Source: Opitutaceae bacterium
GTDB taxonomy: Bacteria > Verrucomicrobiota > Verrucomicrobiia > Opitutales > Opitutaceae
DNA length: 6,438 nt
Assembly: GCA_031254955.1 (NCBI GenBank)
Contig: JAIRTK010000231.1
Location: 1 to 6,438 of the forward strand
Direction: 5' to 3'
The notes beneath the pieces were generated by a model. The model searched no databases and had not been told where the DNA came from. It saw only the letters and a list, made by a program, of their open reading frames with translations. The translations under genes were made by a program, and so were the position numbers. Below, in pieces: positions 6,438 through 6,438 of the stretch (position 1 is its first letter; each line of letters begins with the position of its first letter).

Positions 6438-6438
6438 G

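Overview
The window looks like a piece of a GC-rich chromosome from the Verrucomicrobia, most likely an Opitutaceae-type organism. That assignment is an inference from three things: a large S55-domain exported protein of a kind I associate with Verrucomicrobia and Acidobacteria, very GC-rich codon use, and many short-period intergenic repeats of the TTTTTAACC/ACACGGAG, CGCGAAT and CTTTGCGC types that litter such genomes. No rRNA, tRNA or other strong taxonomic marker is present.

Four protein genes are supported, all on the minus strand. From high to low coordinate (their direction of transcription) they are: hemL (5145-6437), glutamate-1-semialdehyde aminotransferase of the C5 haem pathway; a small secreted protein of unknown function (4322-4843); a 687-residue exported protein with the two halves of a SpoIVB-type S55 serine peptidase domain (1796-3859); and cysH (412-1182), a thioredoxin-type PAPS reductase of assimilatory sulfate reduction. 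The genes are separated by 300 to 610 bases each, so they are probably independent transcription units, and their functions show no shared pathway.

The gaps hold most of the odd structure. The region 1-411 has two arrays with an 8-9 base period. The region 1183-1795 has a long purine/pyrimidine inverted repeat, a pair of small hairpins that are also copies of each other, and a GC-rich hairpin at the end of the S55 gene. The region 3860-4321 has a 10-base tandem array with the same TTTTTAACC head as the first array. The region 4844-5144 has a 27-base-arm inverted repeat and, just behind hemL, two overlapping palindromes that could form alternative hairpins.

The most interesting protein-level observation is that in the S55-like protein the Ser-bearing half (GMSGSP) comes before the His-bearing half (FGHP), the reverse of the order in Bacillus SpoIVB. 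A low-complexity Thr/Ala/Pro segment separates the two halves, and part of it is encoded by a 7-base repeat array resembling the intergenic repeats. I found no CRISPR array, transposase or recognisable multi-gene system.
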